Positions 7,547 to 16,046 of a DNA stretch of 20,269 nucleotides are shown piece after piece. Positions within the stretch are counted from its first letter, which is position 1. Every line of letters starts with the position of its first letter. Both the position numbers and the translations under genes were made by a program. A model generated the notes under the pieces. That model did no database searches and had not been told where the DNA came from. It worked only from the letters and a program-made list of their open reading frames with translations. Source of the DNA: Clostridiales bacterium DTU023 (GTDB taxonomy: Bacteria > Bacillota > Clostridia > Saccharofermentanales > DTU023). The stretch spans positions 23,308-43,576 of the forward strand of contig LFTF01000024.1 in the NCBI GenBank assembly GCA_001512945.1. The letters are read 5' to 3'.

Positions 7547-10500
7547 TCATGCCTCGCGGTTTAAAAGCCACGAATAATTTTTTGTAACAGCCATAATAAC
7601 TGCTGTCATTTGTTTCCCGACCTGCTCTTCCAGCATCGCGGCAGGTACGTCAAATACTCGGCCCCGATCATCGCGGATTCGGTAACCGCCTTCGTCCAGG
7701 CTCAAGAAACCAGTATTCTCAGAGTCGGCAAAATCCTCGTCACTCCAGAATACAGTCAACTTATCTTTGTACGGCTTTCCTGCATGCGGACAGAATGTCG
7801 CGCAGTTACCGCACTCGTTGCACATGCCATCGATGTGAACGATCTGTTCAGAATCCTCGAACCCTTCCACTGTAATGGCGACATTGGCGCGGTTCGGACA
7901 AACTTCGGTGCAGATTCGGCAGACCTGGTCACAGATCAGACAGCGCAACCCTTCTTCAGAAGGCAAACGCGAACCCTCAAGTTCACCGCGACGCTCAACA
8001 ATGACTGCTTCATCAACGGGAACAGGAACATGCACAAAGTCATGCTCTAGACCTTCACGAGCCAGGATATCGAGCGCGGCCTTCTTGGCATCACCCATCG
8101 CGGCCACAACCGTCGAGGGCCCTCTGCGACAGTCTCCGATAACGTAGACACCGTCAAGCGATGTCTCCATCGCATCGGACATACAAGGATTACCTAAACT
8201 ATCGATGTTCATACCAGCTTTTTCGAAAAGACTTTTGTCAACGCGAGCTCCTGTTGCTCCGATCACCGTGTCGAACTCCAGTGTCTCCATTTCACCTATT
8301 CCAAGACACGCCCTGCGTCCTGATCTATCAAAATTACCAAGACACTGCTTTTCACAGACGAGTTTCTTGCCGTCGTAGCTCACGGGGGCTAGAAGCTCGC
8401 GCCAGACGACACCCTCTTCCATCGCGCCGTCAAATTCATCCTGACTTGCCGGAGCATACATTTCTGTCCTGCGATAAACAATCGTTACCTCAGGATCGCC
8501 AGGCATCCGCTTGGCGAGGCGAGCCGCGTCCATAGCGACATCACCTGCTCCAACAACAGCCACCCGTTTGCCTAGGTCGCGTGGACCAAATTCTTTGACA
8601 CTGGTAAGGAAGTCGAGCGCATCGAGCATATTACCGTTGCCTTCGCTCACAGGGGGACGGCCTTCCGCCCAGGCACCCGTTGCGACGACAACGTAATCGT
8701 ATGATTCTTTCAATACGTTGAGATTAACATCCGGCTTCGCGTTGAAATGGAAATTGACACCGGTCGCTTCAACCAGCCGATAATCGCGATCGATCTCGGC
8801 GTCTGAAATGCGGAATGACGGGATAGCATAGCGGACAATACCGTGCGACGCGGCGCGCTTCTCATAGACATCGGTCGCGATGCCATTACGCCTGAGATAG
8901 TAAGCAGCCGCCATACCGCCAGGTCCTGCTCCGATCACACAAACTTTCTTATCGCTGCGAAGCGGATTTGCTTGCGTCTTTTTGATCAGGGAATCCTGAG
9001 CTTCATCGGCAGCCTTCTTCTTAATGTCACGCATGTGGATCGATTCATCGTAGTCGAGACGCGTACAGTGCTCACGACACGGTTGCGCGCAGAGCACGCC
9101 CGTAATCGTCGGGCAGGCGTTATCAATGGCAATGACACGCATTGCTTGATCATATTCGCCTCTCGCCACCAGCGTGTTGTATTCAGGAATTTGCTGCTCG
9201 ATCGGACAACCACCATCTTTACACGGTGCTTTATAGCAATCAAAAAGAGGAAGCTCCGAGCCGGTCTTGCGTGATGCGACTTTTTCGCGCCAACGCTTTT
9301 GCAAACGGGGATCCGCAAGTGTCTTGTCTACAAGTTTCTCCAACTTTTCAATGTCAATTTTGCCGATCGCGCCAAGCACAGATTCAGTGTCACGTGCCAT
9401 CTGCAGGAAACGCATATAGCCACCCGGTTTAAGCAACGTTGTTGCCACTGTCACAGGGCCGATGCCAACCTCAAGGAGATCCTTCAAATTGAAAGCATCA
9501 ACACCACCGGCATACGAGATAGGAAGATTCCCGTCAAATGCTCGAGATAATTTGATCGCCAGAGTGATTGTCAAAGCCATCAATGAACGGCCGGACATGT
9601 ACATTTCTTCCGATGGCAATTCTGCGCGTTTCACATCAACGGGACAAGTATTGGAGAGCTTGACACCGAATGCAAGGCTTTGTTGTTTTGCGACTTCTCT
9701 CATCCTTGAAAAGATTCCCACTGCGTCATCAAATTGAAGATCTTCCAAAAAATGATTGTCAGGAAATGCAATATAGTCATACCCGAGGTCGTCGAGTGTT
9801 TTCCGCACATATTCATAGCCCAACATCGTCGGATTACATTTGACGAACGTGTGCACGTGTTTTTCTGTCAAGAGATAATGCGCGATCCGCTCGATCTCAT
9901 CTGGCGGGCATCCATGCAGTGTCGACAAGGTTGCTGAATGGCAAATTGAAGGCGTAATAGCTTCGACAATCGCCTGGTCAACGTTTTCAAACAAATCAAG
10001 ATGGTCTTTAAGGTATGCCATCGACTCACGGAATACCGGTGAATCGGACGCGTCTTTGAGTCCTTCGATGAAGGCATCCATTTTTGGAAGTTTAATGCCT
10101 TCCAGATCATACCCGACGCTCATATTAAACGCGAAATCGTTTCCGTCTGAAAGACCGAACTCAACGGCCAATACTTTGATGGCGATCCATGCTTTGATGT
10201 ATTCGTCGAATGCTTCTTGAACCGTCAACTCAGTCGACCATTCGCAGTTATAGCATTCGTCTTCGGCATTGATGCAAGGCTTCGCGACTGCTTGACGGAT
10301 CTCTTCACCATCCATTTTCTGAACGGTTTTCAGTTCAATAAACCGGGCTCCTGACAGATATGAGACGATAATATTTTGCGCAAGCTGGGAATGAGGACCC
10401 GCAGCCGGCCCGACAGCCGAAGCGATCTCATCACCAAAAGGCGTGACAAGTCGATTTCCTGACTGATTTACATAAAATTTACTCTTATCGAGTCCGAAGA

Positions 10501-10579
10501 CTCTCCCTTGTTTCTTGTACTCGCTAAGGCTCCACGCGATTAAATTCGCAAAGCTGATAGGTCTCATAATATCGCTCAT
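7547..10579 (-). CDS. ygfK: YgfK, multidomain Fe-S flavoprotein reductase
   Basis: 1010-residue cytoplasmic oxidoreductase, historically called a putative selenate reductase and now placed in anaerobic urate breakdown. Domains in order: a dihydroorotate dehydrogenase-like barrel (about 1-430, with SYAGGVDAFN and ATTLLKPGG); a dihydropyrimidine dehydrogenase-type Fe-S region with C448, C453, C458, C489, C497, C501 and C505; an FAD/NAD(P)H module with VIGAGPGG (548-555), VVGAGDVAMDAA (675-686) and the FAD motif YVIGDC (812-817); and a C-terminal ferredoxin with C880, C883, C887, C890, C894 and C920, C923, C926, C930. This order resembles dihydropyrimidine dehydrogenase with its parts rearranged, which fits NAD(P)H-linked reduction of a purine-derived ring. 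Whether it also accepts electrons from the xanthine dehydrogenase, whose FAD subunit is missing here, is speculation. The start at 10579 has AGAGG 11 bases upstream; M5 is a possible alternative. A terminator and a 225-base gap separate it from ygeY. Confidence 0.95.
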   Translation of the reverse strand: MSDIMRPISFANLIAWSLSEYKKQGRVFGLDKSKFYVNQSGNRLVTPFGDEIASAVGPAAGPHSQLAQNIIVSYLSGARFIELKTVQKMDGEEIRQAVAKPCINAEDECYNCEWSTELTVQEAFDEYIKAWIAIKVLAVEFGLSDGNDFAFNMSVGYDLEGIKLPKMDAFIEGLKDASDSPVFRESMAYLKDHLDLFENVDQAIVEAITPSICHSATLSTLHGCPPDEIERIAHYLLTEKHVHTFVKCNPTMLGYEYVRKTLDDLGYDYIAFPDNHFLEDLQFDDAVGIFSRMREVAKQQSLAFGVKLSNTCPVDVKRAELPSEEMYMSGRSLMALTITLAIKLSRAFDGNLPISYAGGVDAFNLKDLLEVGIGPVTVATTLLKPGGYMRFLQMARDTESVLGAIGKIDIEKLEKLVDKTLADPRLQKRWREKVASRKTGSELPLFDCYKAPCKDGGCPIEQQIPEYNTLVARGEYDQAMRVIAIDNACPTITGVLCAQPCREHCTRLDYDESIHMRDIKKKAADEAQDSLIKKTQANPLRSDKKVCVIGAGPGGMAAAYYLRRNGIATDVYEKRAASHGIVRYAIPSFRISDAEIDRDYRLVEATGVNFHFNAKPDVNLNVLKESYDYVVVATGAWAEGRPPVSEGNGNMLDALDFLTSVKEFGPRDLGKRVAVVGAGDVAMDAARLAKRMPGDPEVTIVYRRTEMYAPASQDEFDGAMEEGVVWRELLAPVSYDGKKLVCEKQCLGNFDRSGRRACLGIGEMETLEFDTVIGATGARVDKSLFEKAGMNIDSLGNPCMSDAMETSLDGVYVIGDCRRGPSTVVAAMGDAKKAALDILAREGLEHDFVHVPVPVDEAVIVERRGELEGSRLPSEEGLRCLICDQVCRICTEVCPNRANVAITVEGFEDSEQIVHIDGMCNECGNCATFCPHAGKPYKDKLTVFWSDEDFADSENTGFLSLDEGGYRIRDDRGRVFDVPAAMLEEQVGKQMTAVIMAVTKNYSWLLNREA

Positions 10580-10643
10580 TGTCTTCTTTGCCTCTCTTCT
10601 TTTGTTTCCAATAAATTGCTCATGACATATCTTGGACTGCCTA

Positions 10644-10664
10644 TGATTATGACTTCATAAATCA
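10644..10664. promoter_or_regulatory. Operator-like dyad upstream of ygfK
   Basis: An imperfect palindrome, TGATTATGA then CT then TCATAAATCA (nine paired bases with one bulged A), lies 65-85 bases upstream of the ygfK ATG in the AT-rich gap 10580-10804. Together with the terminator after ygeY it suggests that ygfK has its own regulated promoter. I could not pick a convincing -35/-10 pair in the gap, and no regulator can be named from the dyad. Confidence 0.4.
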
Positions 10665-10750
10665 ATGTATATCGGGAACGCATCTGGCAAACCCGAAAAC
10701 ACAGCACTTACTATTATCTTACCATTTTACCCATCATAATTTAATATATG

Positions 10751-10783
10751 AAAAAACCGGGACCTCCTTAACGGAAGTCCCGG
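10751..10783 (-). terminator. Intrinsic terminator after ygeY
   Basis: On the minus strand CCGGGACTTCC-gttaa-GGAGGTCCCGG forms an 11-bp stem with one mismatch, followed directly by six T. It starts 22 bases after the ygeY stop codon, so it ends the unit holding the PLP enzyme, ygeW and ygeY and makes ygfK the likely first gene of the next one. Confidence 0.9.
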
Positions 10784-10804
10784 CTTTCAAATCAGATTGC
10801 TACC

Positions 10805-12034
10805 TTACTCTTTGGATTCTTTTGTGATATCCATGTAGAGCGCAGGCATGACACTGTAGATCGCTGCGCAGCGGACGAGGTCTTCTTTCCAGGTGATCTC
10901 ATTCGGTGCGTGAGCTTGTGCTTCTTTACCAGGGCCTAAGCCAATGCAAGGGATACCGTGGCGACCCATGATGGCTACACCATTCGTCGAGAAGGTCCAC
11001 TTGTCAACTTTCGGTGCTCCGTAAAGGTTCGTATACGCATCAACGAGCGCAACTGTCTGCGGGGCGTCCTCAGGGATAACCCACGTCGGGAAGTAGCATT
11101 CTTGTTCGAAAACTTCACCGGTCCATGACGGACGGTCATAATCGTACATGCTAACGACGGCTCCGTATTTTTTGACTGACGGCAATTCGCGAATCTCTTC
11201 CAGCGCTGATTCCCAAGTTTCTCCCCAGGTAAGGCGGCGGTCAAGCGAGATGGCGCAGCTGTCTGCAACAGCGCAACGTGAAGGTGATGTATAGAAAATC
11301 TGCGAGGTGGTGACAGTGCCCTTGCCCAAGAATGGGTCATCGGCCAGATCGTCATTCAACGCTTCGACTTCTTTGAGAATGTCAGCCATTTTATAGATGG
11401 CATTTTCGCCGCGCTCAGGGGCGGATCCATGACAGGAAATGCCTTTCACGTCAACGCGGATTTCCATACGGCCGCGATGACCGCGATAAACGTGCATGTC
11501 TGTCGGTTCAGTCGATACGACAAACTCGGGACGGATATCGCCGCGCTCAATGAGGTAAAGCCAGCACATGCCGTCACAGTCTTCTTCTTGCACTGTTCCG
11601 GCGACAAGAACTTTATATTCGTCGGTCAGAAGACCGAGATCTTTCATCATTTTTGCGCCATAAACAGAGGAAACGACACCACCGAGCTGGTCGGAAGCAC
11701 CACGGCCACCAATCTCGGTTTCATTCTCATAGCCATCGTATGGGTCAAATTCCCAGTTTTTGATCTCGCCGATACCGACTGTATCGATGTGACCATCGTA
11801 TGAGATAATGCGATCGCCTGTCCCCATCCATCCGAGGACGTTGCCGAGACCATCGATCTCAGCTTTATCAAAACCGAGCTTTTCCATCTCTTCTTTGATG
11901 CGAAGCGCTTTGTCTTTTTCTTCACAGCTTTCTCCGCCGATCTTGATCAGATCGCGAAGAAACTTGACCATGTCCTCACGGTAGCTTTCAGCAAGCTCGC
12001 GTACTCGGTCGTAATCAATTGCAACTTTTGTCAT
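10805..12034 (-). CDS. ygeY: YgeY, M20-family metallohydrolase
   Basis: 409-residue cytoplasmic zinc hydrolase of the M20/ArgE/DapE family, cleaving an amide-type bond in a small substrate. The metal ligands are visible: H82 and D84 in YDGHIDTVG, D115 in GASDQLGG, the catalytic/ligand pair E150-E151 in VQEEDCDG, a further ligand E176 in STEPTD, and H375 near the C-terminus in AQAHAPNE. The dimerisation domain lies between about residues 185 and 300. Family features (RGHRGRMEIRVDVKG, SQIFYTSPSRCAVADSC) match the selenium-cluster hydrolase YgeY. The ATG at 12034 has AGGAG 11 bases before it. It lies downstream of ygeW across a 108-base gap with a stem-loop, and is followed by an intrinsic terminator. 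In urate degradation its substrate is probably an N-carbamoyl or formimino-type amino acid intermediate, which is an inference. Confidence 0.94.
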   Translation of the reverse strand: MTKVAIDYDRVRELAESYREDMVKFLRDLIKIGGESCEEKDKALRIKEEMEKLGFDKAEIDGLGNVLGWMGTGDRIISYDGHIDTVGIGEIKNWEFDPYDGYENETEIGGRGASDQLGGVVSSVYGAKMMKDLGLLTDEYKVLVAGTVQEEDCDGMCWLYLIERGDIRPEFVVSTEPTDMHVYRGHRGRMEIRVDVKGISCHGSAPERGENAIYKMADILKEVEALNDDLADDPFLGKGTVTTSQIFYTSPSRCAVADSCAISLDRRLTWGETWESALEEIRELPSVKKYGAVVSMYDYDRPSWTGEVFEQECYFPTWVIPEDAPQTVALVDAYTNLYGAPKVDKWTFSTNGVAIMGRHGIPCIGLGPGKEAQAHAPNEITWKEDLVRCAAIYSVMPALYMDITKESKE

Positions 12035-12087
12035 ATTTTATTTTTCTCCTAATCATTTTTTGTTGTGTATTTATGTGTGTATCAGTA

Positions 12088-12125
12088 AACTGCCCCGGCT
12101 CCACCATGTAGATGTCGGGGCAGTT
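12088..12125 (-). repeat. Stem-loop in the ygeW-ygeY gap
   Basis: A perfect 10-bp inverted repeat (AACTGCCCCG/CGGGGCAGTT) with an 18-base loop, starting about 17 bases after the ygeW stop. Only three T follow on the minus strand, so it is a weak terminator at most and may allow partial read-through into ygeY. The remaining gap is T/A-rich and holds the ygeY ribosome binding site. Confidence 0.6.
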
Positions 12126-12142
12126 AGTTCATTGTGTGCCGC

Positions 12143-13339
12143 TTAAGCGTTGTCAGCCCAGCGCGGCATTGTGCCGTTCCAAAGTTCTTCCAGTTTGGCA
12201 CCGGGATTCGCGATCTTCTGGAGGAAGATCATAGCTGCGATGATGTAAGGCTTGTAGCTTGCTTGCTTGTATAGCGGGATGCGATAGCGATCAAAGACAG
12301 ACGCGTCGACTTCGCCTTCCGAACATGAAAGTCCAGTGATGTCAGCCGGCAGGCAGTGCATATAAAGCGCTTTGCCGTCGCGTGTCAATTTCATCATGTC
12401 CTCGGTGCAGGCCCAATCTTTGTGAAGCGCGTTTTGAATAAGTAATTCTTGCTCAAGCGCGTCGATGCCAGCTTGGTCTCCTTTGGCGTAGAGATCCGTA
12501 CGGGTCTCCATCGCCTTAAAAGGTGCCCAGCTCTTCGGGTAAACAATGTCAGCGTCCTTGAACGCTTCTGCCATCGATTCGACGCGGGTAAATTTACCAC
12601 CGTACATCTCTTCATTGTGCTTTGCGACATCTTCAATCTCGTCCATAATCTCGTATCCTTCCGGATGCGCGAGCGTGACGTCCATGCCGAAACGTGTCAT
12701 CAAACCGATAACGCCCTGAGGCACTGAGAGCGGTTTACCGTAGGAAGGCGAATAAGCCCATGTCATGGCAACTTTTTTGCCCTTCAGATTCTCAACACCA
12801 CCCAGCTCATGAATCATGTGGAGTGTATCCGCCATGGTTTGTGTTGGATGATCAATGTCACACTGGAGATTGACCAGTGTGGGCCGCTGTTCAAGCACGC
12901 CATCTTTGTAACCTTCTTCGACATATTCCGCAACATTTTTCATGTATGTGTGGCCTTTGCCAATGTACATGTCATCACGGATACCAATAACATCCGCCAT
13001 GAAGGAAATCATGTTAGACGTCTCTTTAACGGTTTCGCCGTGAGAGATCTGTGATTTTCCCTCGTCAAGGTCTTGAATCTCGAGACCAAGGAGGTTACAC
13101 GCCGATGTGAACGAAAAACGCGTTCTCGTCGAGTTGTCACGGAACAGCGAGATACCCAAACCCGAGTCAAAAATGCGGGCGGTTTTGTTATTCTCTCGCA
13201 ATGTGCGCAGAGCGTCAGCGACCGCAAAAACGGCCATGATCTCATCCTGTGTTTTGTCCCACGTCAGGAAAAAATCGTCCTGGTACAACCCTTTTGAGTC
13301 GTAGCTTTCCAGTTGCTTGATTAGTTCGTTAATTTTCAT
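12143..13339 (-). CDS. ygeW: YgeW, knotted carbamoyltransferase
   Basis: 398-residue cytoplasmic member of the aspartate/ornithine carbamoyltransferase superfamily. The carbamoyl-phosphate signature STRTR is at 70-74 (FRDNSTRTRFSF), DHPTQTMAD is at 163-171, and HCLPAD is at 328-333, all in the expected order. The long insert around residues 235-305 and the length (about 400 against 310-330 for OTCase) fit the YgeW group of knotted transcarbamylases found in purine clusters. Its substrate is unknown; in a urate pathway it may run backwards, releasing carbamoyl phosphate from a ureido compound for ATP synthesis, but no carbamate kinase gene is visible here. The ATG at 13339 follows an AAGGAGG 12 bases upstream; the longer frame runs into the gene before it. 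It lies 37 bases after the PLP enzyme. Confidence 0.93.
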   Translation of the reverse strand: MKINELIKQLESYDSKGLYQDDFFLTWDKTQDEIMAVFAVADALRTLRENNKTARIFDSGLGISLFRDNSTRTRFSFTSACNLLGLEIQDLDEGKSQISHGETVKETSNMISFMADVIGIRDDMYIGKGHTYMKNVAEYVEEGYKDGVLEQRPTLVNLQCDIDHPTQTMADTLHMIHELGGVENLKGKKVAMTWAYSPSYGKPLSVPQGVIGLMTRFGMDVTLAHPEGYEIMDEIEDVAKHNEEMYGGKFTRVESMAEAFKDADIVYPKSWAPFKAMETRTDLYAKGDQAGIDALEQELLIQNALHKDWACTEDMMKLTRDGKALYMHCLPADITGLSCSEGEVDASVFDRYRIPLYKQASYKPYIIAAMIFLQKIANPGAKLEELWNGTMPRWADNA

Positions 13340-13376
13340 TCGTTTCTTATTCCTCCTTAGAATCTGGATTTTCGAA

Positions 13377-14867
13377 TTAAAGGCTGGCGAGGACACCCGT
13401 GCGCTCATTGAACGCATTGGTCAAGATGTCGATTTCATCGGCCTGCTTGTGGAGCTTGTCCCAATAATGCTCGTCATACCATTGAGCATTGAGTTCTTCT
13501 AGTGAGCGACCCTGCTGCTCGACCCAAGTGTAGTACTTGAGGTTGTGGACACGTTTACGAGACACGTAAGTGAACTCTTCCATGTTGTCCGTTTTAACAG
13601 ATGCCAGGCGGTGCCAGTAGTCACGGGCGGCAACTTCTGGTGTGTAGGGTCCCTGATTCTCATTGAGTTCAGTGACACGTGAGCCGTACATCGCGGCACA
13701 GTCGGTCGCAACGGTCATGAGCACATCATTCTCTGTGAGTTCGTAGTACTTGGCCATTTTGATGCAGCCCAGGACGTTAGCGATACCGCTGATGCCTAAC
13801 AGAGGCAAGTTTTTGAGATCTTCATCCGACATACCAGTCTGCTTTTTCAGGAACTCATGGCCGATCTCTGTGTTGAACAGACGCAGCAGGTTCTGCGAGT
13901 CGTTATCATCAATTGCGCAAACCATATCTGTATTCTTGACGTTGTGAACGAAGGGGATATGCTTGTCGCCAATGCCTTCAATGCGATGACCGCCGAAGCC
14001 GTTGTTTAGGATGGTCGGGCACTGAAGCGCCTCACCAACAGCTACCTTCATGCGGGGGAAATGATCCTTCAGGTAATCGCCAGCGCTCAGTGTGCCGCCA
14101 CTACCACTTGTGAAGAAGACGCCGAAGAGTCTTGAATCAGGTGTTTCGATTTCCTTGTATACGTCTTCAAGCGCAGGGCCCGTGACATTGTAATGCCACA
14201 CCACATTGCCCATCTCCTCAAATTGGTTGAAGATGAACGCTTCCGGACGTGTCCTGCGGATTTCCCATACTTTTTTGAAAATCTCGTAGACATCACTTTC
14301 ACAGCCAGGTGTAATAATTGTTTCGTCCGCGACCTCTTTTAGCCAATCGCGTCTTTCTTGACTCATCTCTTCTGGCAAGATTGCAATCGACTTACATCCA
14401 AGCAACTTCGAGTTAAAAGCACCGCCACGGCAATAGTTGCCGGTTGACGGCCAAACCGCTATTTGATCGTATGGGTCGAACTGACCGCTAACGAGGCGAG
14501 GAGCGAGACATCCGTAAGAAGCGCCAACTTTGTGACAACCGGTAGGAAACCATTTTCCGACCATGATGAAGATGCGTGCTTTAATTCCCGTCAATTCTTT
14601 GGGAACTTCGATATAATTTACGTCGCCATAAGCACCGCCCTCGAGAACTGGCTCATTTCTCCAGGTAATACGGAACAAGTTGAGAGGATTGTTGTAGTCC
14701 TCTTTGTCGACACCTATTAATGCTTTTTTAATTTTTTCGGGAACATTTTTCACGGGATCACGCAATTGCGCAAATGTTGGGATAACGATGTTATTTTCTT
14801 GCGCACGTTTCACCGCGCTATTAAGTCCGTCCTCGTTGATTCTGAGGTCGATCTTGAAATCGGTCAT
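13377..14867 (-). CDS. PLP-dependent fold-type II enzyme in the YgeX position
   Basis: 496-residue cytoplasmic PLP enzyme of the tryptophan synthase beta/threonine synthase fold. The likely Schiff-base lysine is K113 (PTGCHKVGAS), the substrate loop is STGN (141-144), and the phosphate-binding glycine loop is SGSGGT (254-259). E. coli-type YgeX (diaminopropionate ammonia-lyase) is about 400 residues, with NAFK around its lysine and DGNHG in its loop. This protein is about 100 residues longer, uses CHKVG and STGNY, and has a long C-terminal region (about 395-496). It therefore looks like a separate subfamily that may replace YgeX or do a related lyase/eliminase step. It opens the ygeW-ygeY operon, with AAGGAG six bases before the ATG at 14867 and a promoter further up. 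Being PLP-dependent, it needs the cofactor made by PdxS encoded 3 kb upstream. The substrate is not known. Confidence 0.88.
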   Translation of the reverse strand: MTDFKIDLRINEDGLNSAVKRAQENNIVIPTFAQLRDPVKNVPEKIKKALIGVDKEDYNNPLNLFRITWRNEPVLEGGAYGDVNYIEVPKELTGIKARIFIMVGKWFPTGCHKVGASYGCLAPRLVSGQFDPYDQIAVWPSTGNYCRGGAFNSKLLGCKSIAILPEEMSQERRDWLKEVADETIITPGCESDVYEIFKKVWEIRRTRPEAFIFNQFEEMGNVVWHYNVTGPALEDVYKEIETPDSRLFGVFFTSGSGGTLSAGDYLKDHFPRMKVAVGEALQCPTILNNGFGGHRIEGIGDKHIPFVHNVKNTDMVCAIDDNDSQNLLRLFNTEIGHEFLKKQTGMSDEDLKNLPLLGISGIANVLGCIKMAKYYELTENDVLMTVATDCAAMYGSRVTELNENQGPYTPEVAARDYWHRLASVKTDNMEEFTYVSRKRVHNLKYYTWVEQQGRSLEELNAQWYDEHYWDKLHKQADEIDILTNAFNERTGVLASL

Positions 14868-14941
14868 ATTTTTCTCCTTGCTGTGTAGATGATAGTTTGC
14901 TTTGAAGGGCATAACATTTTCAGTACGCCCACACCCAAGCC

Positions 14942-14975
14942 ATTTTAGCATACACGTAATAAGGGAAAGAGTAAA
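14942..14975 (-). promoter_or_regulatory. Candidate promoter for the PLP enzyme-ygeW-ygeY operon
   Basis: Two overlapping readings exist on the minus strand: TTTACT-17 bases-TATGCT (14975 down to 14947), or a TGn-extended -10 box TGCTAAAAT (14950 down to 14942). Both place transcription start about 65-70 bases before the ATG at 14867. The gap 14868-15058 holds no other clear element; a T-run terminator for the upstream gene was not seen. Confidence 0.45.
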
Positions 14976-15058
14976 GACAGATAGGTTAACATTTCTCGAT
15001 TACGCGGTTATTTGTTACAGAATCACTCTTCCCGTATCTTATGATGCCCTGTTTCGCT

Positions 15059-15853
15059 CTAGTCTGCTATAACGTCCACATCCTCTTTGCGTTCTGCTCG
15101 CCTGTTTAACCATCGGTACAAGAGTACTCCCAGTAGAGCGACAACTGCAGTAACGCCGAATACAGTCAAGGCAAACAAATAATCTCCGGACCCAACCAAC
15201 CCTCCGCTAACCGTCGACGTGACAACGGACGGGAGTCGGGCCGAGACAACAATGAGCCAGATTGAAAGCTTCATCGGCGTCAGTCCGGCGAGATAAGTCA
15301 GGATATCCTTGGGTGTTCCTGGAATAAACATCAGAATAAACATCAAAGCGTTTAGTTTGCCCGGTTTGCGAAATAGCTTAACTTCATCGATTCTCTCTGG
15401 TTCAAAAAACAATTCAATAACTGGACGTCCAAAGCGTTTGACGATTAAAAAGATCAAGATACTCGCGGCGTAAATGGCTGCCATGCAAATCAAAGCACCT
15501 TCAATCGCGCCAAACGCATACCCTGCTGCTAACTCAAATGGCTCACCAGGAATAATCGCAACAACAACCTGAAAGAAGTTGGCAAAGAAGAAAATCAACC
15601 GGCTGGCCACCGGGTTGCGTGCCACCATGGCACGTACTTTCATTGAGTCGGTGAAAAAATCAATCATCGTTTCACCCCAAATGATGGAGATCAAAATGAA
15701 ACCAATAATCGTGAATGAAAAGATGCCAATTGCGAGCGAGCGTTGGAATATAAGTCTTCGACGGGAAGCGTATAATTCCTTCGCGGCGCGCAGATTTAAG
15801 TCTCCTGTGGCTTTCGTTCGCTTCGCTGTCATCTGAGTTATCTGTTTTCCCAT
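15059..15853 (-). CDS. TVP38/TMEM64 (DedA-superfamily) membrane protein
   Basis: 264-residue polytopic membrane protein of the VTT/SNARE-associated family, whose members are linked to lipid scrambling or flipping and membrane homeostasis. A basic N-terminus is followed by hydrophobic segments at about residues 38-62, 83-103, 108-135, 165-180, 190-212 and 225-248. The family hallmark is plain: PGEPFELAAGYAFG early, then FIPGTPKDILTYLAGLTPMK, giving the paired re-entrant loops. The start is uncertain: ATG 15853 was taken, but GTG 15880 and ATG 15832 are in frame and none has a good ribosome binding site. It is alone between a terminator (16047-16072) and the purine operon, with its own likely promoter. 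No functional link to purine breakdown is visible. Confidence 0.85.
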   Translation of the reverse strand: MGKQITQMTAKRTKATGDLNLRAAKELYASRRRLIFQRSLAIGIFSFTIIGFILISIIWGETMIDFFTDSMKVRAMVARNPVASRLIFFFANFFQVVVAIIPGEPFELAAGYAFGAIEGALICMAAIYAASILIFLIVKRFGRPVIELFFEPERIDEVKLFRKPGKLNALMFILMFIPGTPKDILTYLAGLTPMKLSIWLIVVSARLPSVVTSTVSGGLVGSGDYLFALTVFGVTAVVALLGVLLYRWLNRRAERKEDVDVIAD

Positions 15854-15921
15854 CCAAATATCATGTATTGTGAAACACACATCTCAAACTGTTCCCAACA
15901 GAGACCAATGTTTATGTTGTC

Positions 15922-15930
15922 ATTCTACCA
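15922..15930 (-). promoter_or_regulatory. Extended -10 element upstream of the TVP38-family gene
   Basis: Minus-strand TGGTAGAAT is a TGn-extended -10 box (TAGAAT, five of six matches). No good -35 box is seen at 17 bases. It lies between the terminator at 16047-16072 and the gene start, the only place a promoter for this gene could be. Confidence 0.35.
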
Positions 15931-16046
15931 TGATGTTCAAATACAGTGATTAATACCGGCTTCAACTTCGCTGATTGACTAGCTGGTGTAATTGGACTCA
16001 TGCACAGATAGTTTATAGCTATTTAGATGTGTATCGCACCAATAGG

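Noticed and set aside
1840..10579. Selenocysteine insertion in the selenium-linked genes
   Set aside because: XdhD, SsnA and YgfK read through without an internal TGA. The selenium link in these families is to a labile cofactor, not to selenocysteine.
14985..15020. Rex operator upstream of the PLP enzyme operon
   Set aside because: Only half-sites (GTTAAC, TGTAACAA) are seen, without the correctly spaced TTGTTAA-n4-TTAACAA dyad.
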